DNA of 64,000 bases. Source: Bin90 sp965214635 (GTDB lineage: Bacteria > Chloroflexota > Dehalococcoidia > Lucifugimonadales > JADFKI01). Each line of letters opens with the position of its first letter. Position 1 is the stretch's first letter. Under the pieces are notes generated by a model that saw nothing but the letters and a program-made list of their open reading frames with translations, did no database searches and was not told the origin of the DNA. Positions 8,806-17,177 of the stretch are shown here, one piece after another. A program made the position numbers and the translations under genes. The stretch spans positions 1,922,001 to 1,986,000 of the forward strand of contig OZ243964.1 in NCBI GenBank assembly GCA_965214635.1, written 5' to 3'.

Positions 8806-8893
8806 TGTCGGTTCTTATACCGACATAGATACAATGTGCGGCTTGTGCGAGCCGCATCGGGAGGAAGCGAAACCTCAGAAAGGAGGTGGGATC
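8806..8893 (+). promoter_or_regulatory. Structured 5' leader with sequestered ribosome site, possible operator or riboswitch
   Basis: Three successive hairpins can be drawn. The first is TGTCGGT-N6-ACCGACA (8806-8825), starting 9 bp after the -10 and so also a possible operator. The second is TGCGGCT-N6-AGCCGCA at about 8836-8855. The third is ACCTC-N6-GAGGT (8872-8887), whose 3' arm is part of the exceptionally strong AAAGGAGGT ribosome site at 8879-8887. Opening or closing the last hairpin would switch translation of the TTG-started cistron. No known riboswitch class was recognised with confidence. A molybdenum-cofactor riboswitch is a thought only. Confidence 0.45.
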
Positions 8894-9769
8894 TTGCACT
8901 GGATTGACTATGCCAGTCCCCACTCAGTTAGGGAAGCAGTTGACCTGCTCAATGACGCAGACGGCAAGGCTCGCGTGCTCGCGGGCGGGACAGACCTGCT
9001 CGTGCAGCTGCGCGGCGGGCGGTTCGACGATGTGAACCTCGTCATCGACGGTAAGAGCATCCCCGAGCTGAACGAGATTACTTACGACCCAGAGAACGGG
9101 CTGACGCTAGGCGCTGCCGTGCCGTGCTATCGAATATACGGCAACCGCGCGATTACGAGCGCATACCCCGGTCTTATAGACGCAGCGACGCTCATCGGCG
9201 GCACGCAGATACAGGGGCGCGCCTCGTTCGGCGGCAACCTCTGCAACGCTACACCGAGCGGCGACTCCATACCAGCGATGATAGCGCACAACGGCGTGGC
9301 GAATGTGTCGGGGCCAGATGGCGATCGACAGATCGCGGTCGAGGACTTCTGCACAGGGCCCGGCAGCAACGCACTCGGACGCGGCGAGCTGCTCGTGTCG
9401 CTGAGCTTCCCCGCTCCGCAAAGCGGGTTCGGCGCTAACTACATGCGCTTCATACCGCGCAATGAGATGGACATAGCGGTTGCGGGTGCGGGCACCTCTG
9501 TTGTGCTGGATAACGGGAACATCAAGTCTGCGCGGGTTGCGCTGGCTGCGGTCGCTCCGACGCCGCTGCTCGTTACCGCCATCAACGACGCCGTCGCCGG
9601 CAAACCCGCCAATGCGGACACGCTTGCGGAGGCGGGGCAGATTGCCAAAGACGCCGCATCGCCCATCACCGATATGCGCGGGACGATTGAATATCGCAAG
9701 CACCTTTGCGATGTGCTGACCCGACGGTCGCTTCAGATCGCAATTGACCGAGCTAAGGAGAACGCATAA
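8894..9769 (+). CDS. FAD-binding subunit of a xanthine dehydrogenase/CO dehydrogenase-family molybdenum hydroxylase
   Basis: This medium subunit (CoxM/XdhB type, 291 aa) passes electrons from the iron-sulfur subunit to FAD. It shows the FAD-binding motifs ARVLAGGTDLLVQLR and GGTQIQGRASFGGNLCNATPSGDSIP and a C-terminal CO-dehydrogenase flavoprotein domain ending RKHLCDVLTRRSL. The frame is open from 8741, but a perfect AAAGGAGGT at 8879-8887 lies 6 nt before the TTG at 8894, and the protein family begins there (HWIDYASPHSVREAVDLL). It is the first gene of a four-gene operon. The substrate is unknown. Confidence 0.92.
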   Translation: MHWIDYASPHSVREAVDLLNDADGKARVLAGGTDLLVQLRGGRFDDVNLVIDGKSIPELNEITYDPENGLTLGAAVPCYRIYGNRAITSAYPGLIDAATLIGGTQIQGRASFGGNLCNATPSGDSIPAMIAHNGVANVSGPDGDRQIAVEDFCTGPGSNALGRGELLVSLSFPAPQSGFGANYMRFIPRNEMDIAVAGAGTSVVLDNGNIKSARVALAAVAPTPLLVTAINDAVAGKPANADTLAEAGQIAKDAASPITDMRGTIEYRKHLCDVLTRRSLQIAIDRAKENA

Positions 9770-10255
9770 ATGCCCGGAAAGACATATGTACAGACAAGAC
9801 TGAACGGCGAGCCGGTGGACTTCCTAGCCGAGCCGCGGCAGAGCCTGCTGGAGTGCCTGCGCGATGTGATAGGGCTGACCGGCACCAAAGAGGGCTGCAA
9901 CGACGGCAACTGCGGCGCTTGCACCGTGGAGATGGACGGCCGCATCGTAACCTCCTGCCTCGTGCTGGGTGTGGAGGCAGAGGGCAGGGAAATTCTCACC
10001 ATCGAGGGCGTGGCGGAGGGCAGCGAACTGCACCCGGTACAGGCTGCGTTCCTCGAGAATGCCGCCCTGCAATGCGGCATCTGCACACCCGGCTTCATCG
10101 TGGCGACCAAGGCGCTGCTGGAGCATAACCCAGACCCATCAGAGTACGAAATTCGCTTTTGGCTTGCCAACAACCTGTGCCGCTGCACGGGCTACGACAA
10201 GATAGTTCGCGCAGTGCAGGATGCGGCATCCAGAATGCAAGAGGTGAGCGCATGA
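9770..10255 (+). CDS. (2Fe-2S)-binding subunit of the molybdenum hydroxylase
   Basis: This small CoxS-type subunit (161 aa) carries two [2Fe-2S] clusters. The N-terminal plant-ferredoxin-type cluster uses C43, C48, C51 and C63 (EGCNDGNCGACTVEMDG). The C-terminal helical cluster uses C102, C105, C137 and C139 (QCGICTPGF and LCRCTGYDKI). All eight cysteines are present. The ATG immediately follows the TAA of the flavin subunit gene, and the stop overlaps the next start (ATGA at 10252-10255), so the three subunits are translationally coupled. Confidence 0.96.
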   Translation: MPGKTYVQTRLNGEPVDFLAEPRQSLLECLRDVIGLTGTKEGCNDGNCGACTVEMDGRIVTSCLVLGVEAEGREILTIEGVAEGSELHPVQAAFLENAALQCGICTPGFIVATKALLEHNPDPSEYEIRFWLANNLCRCTGYDKIVRAVQDAASRMQEVSA

Positions 10256-12546
10256 CGACTACCGAATACGAACGCAACATGATTTTGTCCAGCGTGGAGT
10301 ACAATGTAGTGGGCACGCGCCCAGTGCGGCACGACGGCGCGGACAAGGTAACAGGGCGCGCGCTGTATGGCGCAGACTTCGACACCGCAGGGCTACTGCA
10401 CGGCAAGGTGCTGCGAAGCCCGCATGCCCACGCCAACATCCGCTCCATCGACACGAGCGCTGCGGAGGCACTGCCCGGCGTGCTCGCCGCCGTAACATTC
10501 GACGACTTCCCCACGGTTAGCGACGCCACCTTGGACTTGGGTGAAGAGGTTACCACCCTGCACGACCTGCAGACGAACATCCTCGCGCGGCACAAGGCGC
10601 TGTACAAGGGACATGCGGTAGCAGCGGTAGCGGCTACTAGCCCGCACATCGCCGAAGAGGCTCTCAAGCTCATCGATGTGGACTACGAAGTGCTGCCGCC
10701 GGTGCTCACCGCGCCGGAGGGCATGGCAGACGACGCCCCCATCCTACATGGCAGCCTGCGGACCGAAGAGCTAGGCGTGAAGCTGGACACGCCGAGCAAT
10801 GTTGCTCAGCACTTCCAGCATGTCAAGGGCGACATAGAAAAGGGCTTCGCCGAGGCCGATGTGGTCATAGAGCGCGAGTTCAACACGGTTACGGTGCACC
10901 AAGGCTACATAGAGCCGCACAACGCATCCGCGCTATGGAACAACGACGGGCGCTTGCACATCTGGTGCAGCACGCAGGGGGCGTTCCCCGCGCGCGACGC
11001 CGTGGCGCAGGCGCTGATGCTGCCGGTGTCGCAGGTGCGCGTTACGCCGATGGAGATAGGCGGCGGCTTCGGCGGCAAGATCCCCGTGTATGTGGAGCCG
11101 GTGGCTGCGCTGCTCTCCAAGAAGAGCGGCAGGCCGGTCAAGATAGTGATGAGCCGCGCAGATGTGTTCGAGGCATCCGGCCCCACCTGCGGCTCCAACA
11201 TGAAGGTCAAAATCGGCGCCAAGAACGACGGCACCATAACGGCGATGCAGGCATACCTCGCATATGAGGCGGGGGCGTTCGCAGGCTCGCCGGTGGGTGC
11301 GGGCGCTATGTGCGTGTTCGCCGCATACGATGTGGAGAACGCCACGATAGACGGCTACGATGTGGTGGTGAACAAGCCCAAGACCGCCGCATACCGTGCG
11401 CCGGGTGCGCCCAACGCCGCATTCGCAGTGGAGCAAGTAGTGGACGAAGTGGCGCGAAATCTGGGCGTAGACCCGATAGACCTGCGCATCAAGAACGCCG
11501 CCGTAGAAGGGACGCGCCGCGCAGACGGCCCTGTGTTCCCGCGCATCGGCTGCGTGGAAGTGCTTGAGGCGATGAAGAACCATCCGCACTACAACACCCC
11601 GCTGGAAGGCCCAAATCAAGGGCGCGGCGTGGCGATAGGCTACTGGTTCAATGTGGGCTTCGAGTCCAGCGTCAACATCGCCGTCAACGCAGACGGCACG
11701 ATAACGCTGGTGGAAGGCTCGACAGACATCGGCGGCAGCCGCGCATCCATCGCGATGCAGGCGGCTGAAGTGCTCGGCATACCGGCGGAGAGCGTCCGCC
11801 CGTCCGTCGTGGACACCGACTCGGTGGGCTACACCGCCGTAACAGGCGGCAGCCGCACCACCTACGCCACCGGCTGGGCTGCTTACGACGCCGCCCAAGA
11901 TGTCAAGCGCCAGATGGTCGAGCGCGCCGCATCCATATGGGATGTGGACGCCGATTCCATCGAGCTGAAAGACGGTGTGTTCCAGTCGGCGTCCGACCCC
12001 GAGCTGAACATGAGCTTCGCCGACCTCGCCGGGCAGCTCGCCGGCAGCGGCGGCCCCGTCGTCGGGCGCGCCAGCCGCAACGCAGGCGGCATGGGCGTCG
12101 GTGGCGGCTCTTTCGCCGGCAACATCGTGGATCTGGAAGTTGACCCAGAGACGGGCAAGACCGATGTGCTGCGCTTCACCGTGGTACAGGACGCCGGCAA
12201 GGCAATCCACCCGAGCTATGTCGAGGGACAGATGCAGGGCGGCAGCGTGCAGGGCATAGGCTGGGCGCTCAACGAAGAGTACTACATGACTCAAGACGGC
12301 GCTATGGCGAACTCCACACTGCTGGACTATAGAATGCCGACTAGCCTCGACCTGCCGATGATCGACACGGTCATCGTGGAAGTCCCGAGCGACCACCCAT
12401 TTGGGGTGCGCGGCGTGGGCGAGGCGAACATCGTGCCGCCGACGCCCGCAATCGCCAACGCCATCCACGACGCAATCGGCGTCAGGATGGAGCGTCTGCC
12501 GATGAGTCCGGTGGCGATTATGGAGGACTCCGGAAACCTGAAGTAG
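10252..12546 (+). CDS. Molybdopterin-binding catalytic subunit, xanthine dehydrogenase family
   Basis: The 764-residue large subunit holds Mo-pterin cytosine dinucleotide and the substrate pocket. Landmarks are RHDGADKVTGRALYGADF at the N-terminus, RSPHAHANIRSID, GGGFGGKIPVYVEP (pterin binding), AYRAPGAPNAAFAVEQ, TGGSRTTYATG and GVRGVGEANIVPP with the catalytic Glu. The AYRxxG loop lacks the Cys-Ser-Phe-Arg signature of form I CO dehydrogenase, so it is more likely a purine, aromatic or aldehyde hydroxylase than a true CO dehydrogenase. The start at 10252 overlaps the upstream stop by 4 nt. An upstream in-frame ATG at 10159 lies deep in the previous gene and is not used here. Confidence 0.93.
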   Translation: MTTTEYERNMILSSVEYNVVGTRPVRHDGADKVTGRALYGADFDTAGLLHGKVLRSPHAHANIRSIDTSAAEALPGVLAAVTFDDFPTVSDATLDLGEEVTTLHDLQTNILARHKALYKGHAVAAVAATSPHIAEEALKLIDVDYEVLPPVLTAPEGMADDAPILHGSLRTEELGVKLDTPSNVAQHFQHVKGDIEKGFAEADVVIEREFNTVTVHQGYIEPHNASALWNNDGRLHIWCSTQGAFPARDAVAQALMLPVSQVRVTPMEIGGGFGGKIPVYVEPVAALLSKKSGRPVKIVMSRADVFEASGPTCGSNMKVKIGAKNDGTITAMQAYLAYEAGAFAGSPVGAGAMCVFAAYDVENATIDGYDVVVNKPKTAAYRAPGAPNAAFAVEQVVDEVARNLGVDPIDLRIKNAAVEGTRRADGPVFPRIGCVEVLEAMKNHPHYNTPLEGPNQGRGVAIGYWFNVGFESSVNIAVNADGTITLVEGSTDIGGSRASIAMQAAEVLGIPAESVRPSVVDTDSVGYTAVTGGSRTTYATGWAAYDAAQDVKRQMVERAASIWDVDADSIELKDGVFQSASDPELNMSFADLAGQLAGSGGPVVGRASRNAGGMGVGGGSFAGNIVDLEVDPETGKTDVLRFTVVQDAGKAIHPSYVEGQMQGGSVQGIGWALNEEYYMTQDGAMANSTLLDYRMPTSLDLPMIDTVIVEVPSDHPFGVRGVGEANIVPPTPAIANAIHDAIGVRMERLPMSPVAIMEDSGNLK

Positions 12547-12552
12547 GGACAA

Positions 12553-12819
12553 ATGGCAACAGTATTCGTACCCTCGCTGATGCAGAACTTGACGGGCGGA
12601 GCGCACCGCGTCCAAATCGCAGGCGCTACCGTGCGTCAGGTCATCGACAACCTAGACGATGCGTATCCGGGCGTCAAAGAGCGGCTCGTGGAAGATGGGC
12701 GCGTCAAGCCCAACATATCCGTCGCCGTGGACGGCGAAGTAACGCCGCTCGGGATGCTCGAGAAGGTAGGCGAAAACAGCGAGGTGCACTTCCTGCCCGC
12801 CATTGGCGGCGGCGCATAA
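12553..12819 (+). CDS. MoaD/ThiS-like ubiquitin-fold sulfur-carrier protein with extended C-terminus
   Basis: The 88-residue beta-grasp protein is in the MoaD/ThiS family, which carries a C-terminal thiocarboxylate for molybdopterin or thiamin synthesis. It follows the hydroxylase large subunit by 6 bp, so it probably serves this enzyme's cofactor. MoaD and ThiS normally end in Gly-Gly, but this protein ends PAIGGGA with an extra alanine. Activation would then need the last residue removed, or the protein has a non-carrier role. No MoaE or processing peptidase is visible nearby. Confidence 0.85.
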   Translation: MATVFVPSLMQNLTGGAHRVQIAGATVRQVIDNLDDAYPGVKERLVEDGRVKPNISVAVDGEVTPLGMLEKVGENSEVHFLPAIGGGA

Positions 12820-12847
12820 CCCCGCTGCCCTCCGCGCCCGATGACCA

Positions 12848-12912
12848 CCGCAAGTTTACAGACGGGCCCGATAACACCGAACCCCGGTGCGTCGGCCCGT
12901 CTCGTCTTGCGG
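12848..12912. terminator. Long three-tier hairpin after the hydroxylase operon
   Basis: Three nested, perfectly paired arms can be drawn: 12848-12854 with 12906-12912 (7 bp), 12860-12868 with 12894-12902 (9 bp), and 12875-12879 with 12885-12889 (5 bp). It begins 29 bp after the MoaD-like stop. A short TTTT follows after 6 bases. It is most likely the operon's 3'-end structure or terminator, though it is longer than most. Confidence 0.55.
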
Positions 12913-13009
12913 CGCAGTTTTGCCCCATTCCCAACCCCCTCATAGGGAGAGTTATTTTTCGCATACATACACTCTATATGCACAAGATGCACAAGGGAGA
13001 CACTGACAT

Positions 13010-13933
13010 ATGGCAGAAAAGCAAATCCGAGGCGTAATCGTTCCCATCCTCACGCCGCTGAACTCGGATGAGAGCGTGGATGTGCCGTCGCTGCGGCGGC
13101 TGGTGAACTACCTCATCGACAACGGCGTCCACGGCATCTGGGTGTCCGGCACGACGGGCGAGTTCGCCAGCCTGACGGACAGGGAGCGGCTCGTCAGCAT
13201 GGACGCCGTGGTGGACGAGGTGAACGGGCGTGTGCCGATAATCGGCAATGTGTCGGGTGCAAGCACGCAGCTCAGCATCAACATGGCGCTCGAAGCGCAA
13301 GAGATGGGGATGGACGGCATCGCCGTAACGCCGCCGTACTACTACCCCAACGCACAGGATGAGATCCTAGACCACTACCGCCACATCCGCAGCCGTGTTG
13401 GGACGCCGCTGTGGGTGTACAACATCCCGCAGACGGTCAAGACCGCCGTTGCGCCGGGTGTGGTCGCTGCTCTTGCGAGCGAGGGTGCGGTCGTGGGCGT
13501 GAAGGACAGCAGCGGCGCAGGCGAACTGCTCGCCGAACTGAATGTGCTGTGCGAGCAGGGCGACATATCGTTGCTGCGCTTCCTTGGCACGGCGTTCCGC
13601 ATTACCACTGCGGGCAATGTGGGTGTGCAGGGTGTCATCCCCGGCATAGCAAACCTGATACCCGCCGCCGCTGCCACCGGATGGGAGGCGGGCGAAGCCG
13701 GCGACACGGAGGGCGTCCGCAAGAGCAACGCCGTCATCATCGCAGCGCAGAAAATCTCGCGACTGGCTCAAGGTGGTGGCGCCAACGCCGCAAGCTTCGC
13801 CGGGATGAAGTCCGCGCTCAAGCACATGGGCATCATAGACAGCGACACAGTGTCGCGCCCCCTGCGCCCCCTGACCGCCGAAGAGAAGCAGGGCATCCCC
13901 GCAATCCTCGACGAAATCGGGCTGGGAGCATAG
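13010..13933 (+). CDS. Dihydrodipicolinate synthase/N-acetylneuraminate lyase family aldolase
   Basis: The 307-residue class I aldolase is a TIM barrel. It has the pyruvate carboxylate-binding GTTGE motif at 47-51, catalytic Y137 in VYNIP and the Schiff-base K165 in VGVKDSSG. The family includes DapA, N-acetylneuraminate lyase and sugar-acid aldolases. The position away from lysine genes and next to catabolic genes suggests a catabolic aldolase or dehydratase rather than DapA, but this is inference. The ATG at 13010 is preceded by AAGGGAGA. The gene is separated from the hydroxylase operon by a long hairpin and probably has its own promoter. Confidence 0.9.
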   Translation: MAEKQIRGVIVPILTPLNSDESVDVPSLRRLVNYLIDNGVHGIWVSGTTGEFASLTDRERLVSMDAVVDEVNGRVPIIGNVSGASTQLSINMALEAQEMGMDGIAVTPPYYYPNAQDEILDHYRHIRSRVGTPLWVYNIPQTVKTAVAPGVVAALASEGAVVGVKDSSGAGELLAELNVLCEQGDISLLRFLGTAFRITTAGNVGVQGVIPGIANLIPAAAATGWEAGEAGDTEGVRKSNAVIIAAQKISRLAQGGGANAASFAGMKSALKHMGIIDSDTVSRPLRPLTAEEKQGIPAILDEIGLGA

Positions 13934-14031
13934 GCGCACCGCGCATCGCCGCAAAGTTAGGTTATCCGCCACAGCACAGCAGCAATAGTTGTGGCACGCT
14001 GTGAGTTGGCGCTGATGGTTGAAGGGACGCA

Positions 14032-14877
14032 ATGGCGCAACCGAATGGGCATTTTGTGTGCGGGAACGGTGTGCGCCTGCGCTATGTGGACTGGGGCGGG
14101 AACGGCACTCCGCTGCTGTTGCTGCACGGCGATATGCGGACAAGCCGCAGTTGGGATGCGGTGGCGCGCAGGTTGTCCCCCGAGTTTCGCGTTATGGCGC
14201 TCGATGCACGCGGGCACGGGGACAGCGATTGGACAGAGCGCGGCTATCGCTTCGCCGAGCGCGTGGATGACCTAGAGGCGTTCTGCGATGCGCTGGGCTT
14301 GCGCGGCATCGTGGGCGTGGCGCATTCCACAGGCGGCGTGGTCATGGCGCTCTGCGCGCAGCGGCGGCCCGACATCTTCGAACGGCTGGCGCTGCTAGAG
14401 CCTATGGTCGTGGTGGACGAACGCTTCCACCGCATGGTCGCCGGCAGGGAGCACGCCCCGCGCACCACTTGGCACAGCCGCGAGGCGCTGTACGAATACC
14501 TACGCGGGCATCCCGCCGCAAGCAGCTGGCTGGATGAGGTAACGCGCGATGTGGTGGCGCACGAAGCCTACCAACGCTCCGACGGGCTGTACGATATGAA
14601 ATGGTCGCCGCACACCTTCAACTGGGCTGACCGCGACGGCGACAATGTGGACTTGAAACCGATATTGCGAGGCTTGGAACTGCCCATAATGTTCATTAGG
14701 AGCAGCAATCACCGCACGCGCATAGCAGACCTGAACGCCATCCCGGAGGACATCGGCGGGCTGTGCCGCCTGACCATCGCCGACACCGGGCACAACATGT
14801 ACATGGAACGCCCGGATGCCGTAGCGCAGGCGGTCGCAGACTTTGCCGCTGGGCTTGAGCCGCGCGGCGTGGTGTAG
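14032..14877 (+). CDS. Alpha/beta-fold hydrolase
   Basis: The 281-residue protein has a canonical fold: oxyanion-side LLLLHGDMRTSRSW at about 28-41, strand ALDARGHGDS, and nucleophile elbow VAHSTGG with S99. A C-terminal catalytic His lies in IADTGHNMYMERPD. The lid region (about 130-200) is Trp- and His-rich. The family covers esterases, haloalkane dehalogenases and C-C hydrolases, and the Ser nucleophile argues against a dehalogenase. The substrate is unknown. It lies 98 bp after the aldolase gene in the same direction. Confidence 0.88.
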   Translation: MAQPNGHFVCGNGVRLRYVDWGGNGTPLLLLHGDMRTSRSWDAVARRLSPEFRVMALDARGHGDSDWTERGYRFAERVDDLEAFCDALGLRGIVGVAHSTGGVVMALCAQRRPDIFERLALLEPMVVVDERFHRMVAGREHAPRTTWHSREALYEYLRGHPAASSWLDEVTRDVVAHEAYQRSDGLYDMKWSPHTFNWADRDGDNVDLKPILRGLELPIMFIRSSNHRTRIADLNAIPEDIGGLCRLTIADTGHNMYMERPDAVAQAVADFAAGLEPRGVV

Positions 14878-14930
14878 TCGGGTTCTATGCGTGCCGATTG
14901 TGCAGCGCTAATGTTGCCCCATCATCGTTA

Positions 14931-14939
14931 TGCTATGAT
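14931..14939 (+). promoter_or_regulatory. Extended -10 promoter upstream of the enolase-superfamily gene
   Basis: TGCTATGAT matches the extended -10 form (TGnTATAAT, one mismatch). It lies about 140 bp upstream of the TTG start at 15077. No well-spaced -35 is present, as is usual for extended -10 promoters. Confidence 0.45.
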
Positions 14940-15076
14940 GTCGGCGTCCGCACGCTAAACACACTGACAAGCACACTGAGACGGGATGGATGCACCACCA
15001 AGCGCTGCCACACTGGGCTGCAAAGCGCTACCTAAAACGCTCTGGCTGACATACCTTTTGAGAAGGAGAACACACA

Positions 15077-16240
15077 TTGAAAGTTACGGCGATAGACACA
15101 TTCGCGGTTAAGTCCCTGTCCAGACCATGGCTGTATTGCGCCGTCCGCACAGACGAGGGCATAACCGGCTATTCTGAGTTCGGCGTAGGCGACTTGGTGA
15201 AGGGGATGAAGGGGCTTGTGGAAGACTTGTCGCGGCATGTCATCGGCAAAGACCCCAGAAGCGTGGAGCAGCACTACACCAACATGGTGCGCTCCACTCG
15301 GTCGGCGTACAGCGGCGCCACATGGATGGCGATTGCCGGCATCGAGCTGGCTCTGTGGGACATCAAGGGCAAGGCGCTCGGCGTGCCCGTGCACGAACTG
15401 GTTGGCGGCCCAACTCGCTCCGAGCAGAAGGTGTACTGGTCGCATCTGGTCAGCTACCAGTCGAGCAACTACGAGGTTTTGGGCAGAGACCCCGTTCGCG
15501 GCTACGACGACATCAGAGCGATAATGCGCGAAGCGCTGGATGCGGGCTACGACACCGTGAAGACCAACATCCAGATACCGGGCAGCCCGTTCCGGACGAT
15601 AAGCCAAGGGACGGCTGGGCCGCACGACCAAGTGCTCAGCCGCGAACTCCGCAACGCCGCCGTAACGCAGATAGCCGCAATGCGTGAGGAAGGCGGGCCG
15701 GATGCCAACATCTGCCTAGATGTGAATGTCAACTTCAAGGCGGAAGCGCAGATACGGCTGGGGCAGGCACTGGAAGAGTATGACCTCATGTGGATGGAGA
15801 TAGACAACCTCGACGCTCAGAGCCTGCGCATGGTGAAGGATGCGACGAGAACGCCGATATGTTCGGGCGAACAGAAGCTAGGCCCTCTGAACTACTTGGA
15901 GCTGCTGCAGAACAGGTCTATGGACTTCATGAAGCTGGATGTGCAGTGGCAGGGCTTCATACCCGCGCGCCGCGCTGCGAATATGGCGGAGATATTCGAC
16001 ATCAATGTGGCGCCGCACAACTACAACAGCCACCTGTCGAACTTCCAAACGATGAACCTGTGCGCCTCTATCAACAATGTGCGGATAAGCGAAAGTGATC
16101 CGGTGCAGGCGCCGTGGCGCGACGAGCTTTTCACCGTGCTGCCCGAGATAGACAACGGCATGATGAAGATACCGACCGGCCCCGGCTGGGGCACCGAGCT
16201 GCGCGAAGACATGGCAGCCAAGTACGCTTGGCAGGGGTAG
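15077..16240 (+). CDS. Mandelate racemase/muconate lactonizing enzyme family protein (first copy)
   Basis: The 387-residue enolase-superfamily enzyme abstracts a proton alpha to a carboxylate, then dehydrates, racemises or lactonises. The N-terminal capping domain includes SAYSGATWMAIAGIELALWDIKGKALG. The barrel shows TVKTNIQ on the second strand, metal ligands in CLDVNVNF (Asp), WMEIDN (Glu) and CSGEQK (Glu), and a late APHNYNSH His. Together these suggest a sugar-acid dehydratase of the MR subgroup. The start is TTG at 15077 behind AGAAGGAGAA. A second, distinct family member lies at 56983-58032. The substrate cannot be assigned. Confidence 0.9.
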   Translation: MKVTAIDTFAVKSLSRPWLYCAVRTDEGITGYSEFGVGDLVKGMKGLVEDLSRHVIGKDPRSVEQHYTNMVRSTRSAYSGATWMAIAGIELALWDIKGKALGVPVHELVGGPTRSEQKVYWSHLVSYQSSNYEVLGRDPVRGYDDIRAIMREALDAGYDTVKTNIQIPGSPFRTISQGTAGPHDQVLSRELRNAAVTQIAAMREEGGPDANICLDVNVNFKAEAQIRLGQALEEYDLMWMEIDNLDAQSLRMVKDATRTPICSGEQKLGPLNYLELLQNRSMDFMKLDVQWQGFIPARRAANMAEIFDINVAPHNYNSHLSNFQTMNLCASINNVRISESDPVQAPWRDELFTVLPEIDNGMMKIPTGPGWGTELREDMAAKYAWQG

Positions 16241-16490
16241 ATAGCCGGCTGATGGAGGCGTTGGCTGCCGGGTGCGCTTGCAACACAAGAAGCGCTAATG
16301 ACCCGCAAGCCGATGCGCAAAAAGCCCGCGCCCTGCTCTAAAAGGCGCGGCTGGGACGAAGGCGATGACGGGCTGACTCGCCCGCACTTGACCATACAAT
16401 GATGGCGAATTATCATTCACTTGCGATTGCGCATGACACGCGCAATGTGCAACGGGCGGCGGCAAACAGCGCCAATCTTGGGAGCAAGCC

Positions 16491-17006
16491 ATGGACATCG
16501 AGGCGTACATACGGGACATACCTGATTTCCCGAAGCCGCCTATCTTGTTCCGCGACATAACCCCGCTGTTGGGCGATGCGGCGGCGATGCGGTTCGCCAT
16601 AGACCTGCTGGCAGAGCGCTGCGAACCGCTGATGCCCGACACCATCGTTACGGTGGAGTCGCGGGGCTTCCTGTTCGCTGCGCCGATGGCGTATCGAATG
16701 GGCAAGCTCCTAGTGCCGATACGCAAACAGGGCAAGCTGCCCTGCGCCACGCACAGCGTTACATATGCGCTGGAATACGGGGAGGACACGCTGGAGATAC
16801 ACACCGACGCCATCGCTGCGGGGCAGCGCGTGCTCATCGTGGACGATCTGCTGGCGACGGGCGGGACGGCAGCAGCAGCGGCAGAGCTTGTGCGGCGATG
16901 CGGCGGCAAGGTTGCAGCATACGCCTTCGTCATCGAGCTTGCGGCGCTGAACGGGCGGGCGAATCTTGACGGCGGCGAGGTTATGTCGCTGGTTACTTAC
17001 GATTAG
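16491..17006 (+). CDS. apt: Adenine phosphoribosyltransferase
   Basis: Apt salvages adenine to AMP with PRPP. The 171-residue protein matches family length. It shows the N-terminal IRDIPDFPKPPILFRDITPLL, ESRGFLFAAPMA, and the PRPP-binding motif VLIVDDLLATGGT. The ATG at 16491 has GGAGCAAGCC upstream. It is an isolated single gene with 250 bp of noncoding DNA before it. That gap contains an imperfect GC-rich hairpin near 16323-16352 and no gene. Confidence 0.95.
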   Translation: MDIEAYIRDIPDFPKPPILFRDITPLLGDAAAMRFAIDLLAERCEPLMPDTIVTVESRGFLFAAPMAYRMGKLLVPIRKQGKLPCATHSVTYALEYGEDTLEIHTDAIAAGQRVLIVDDLLATGGTAAAAAELVRRCGGKVAAYAFVIELAALNGRANLDGGEVMSLVTYD

Positions 17007-17138
17007 ACGGCAGCCCGCCGACCTTGCGACGGAGTTAGCGGGTTCGATTCGGGTAAGAAGCCGGGTACAAGGCTGGACGGCACAGCGCATCCCCGCCCAC
17101 ATCTTCGCCTTATTAGGGAAAACGGGAAAAAGAACTTT

Positions 17139-17144
17139 TATAAT
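17139..17144 (+). promoter_or_regulatory. -10 element upstream of the DinB-like gene
   Basis: A perfect TATAAT lies 33 bp before the ATG at 17178 in an A/T-rich pocket. No clear -35 is seen at 16-18 bp, so the assignment is tentative. Confidence 0.35.
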
Positions 17145-17177
17145 CTGTGGAACACATCGTGAAATCGAGGAGAAATT

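Noticed and set aside
10252..12546. Form I aerobic CO dehydrogenase large subunit (coxL)
   Set aside because: The active-site loop reads AYRAPGAP rather than the Cys-containing AYRCSFR motif, so CO oxidation is not supported.
10933..12615. 560-codon open frame antisense to the molybdopterin subunit gene
   Set aside because: It is a His/Ala/Val-rich shadow caused by high GC and third-position bias, with no recognisable motif and no ribosome site.
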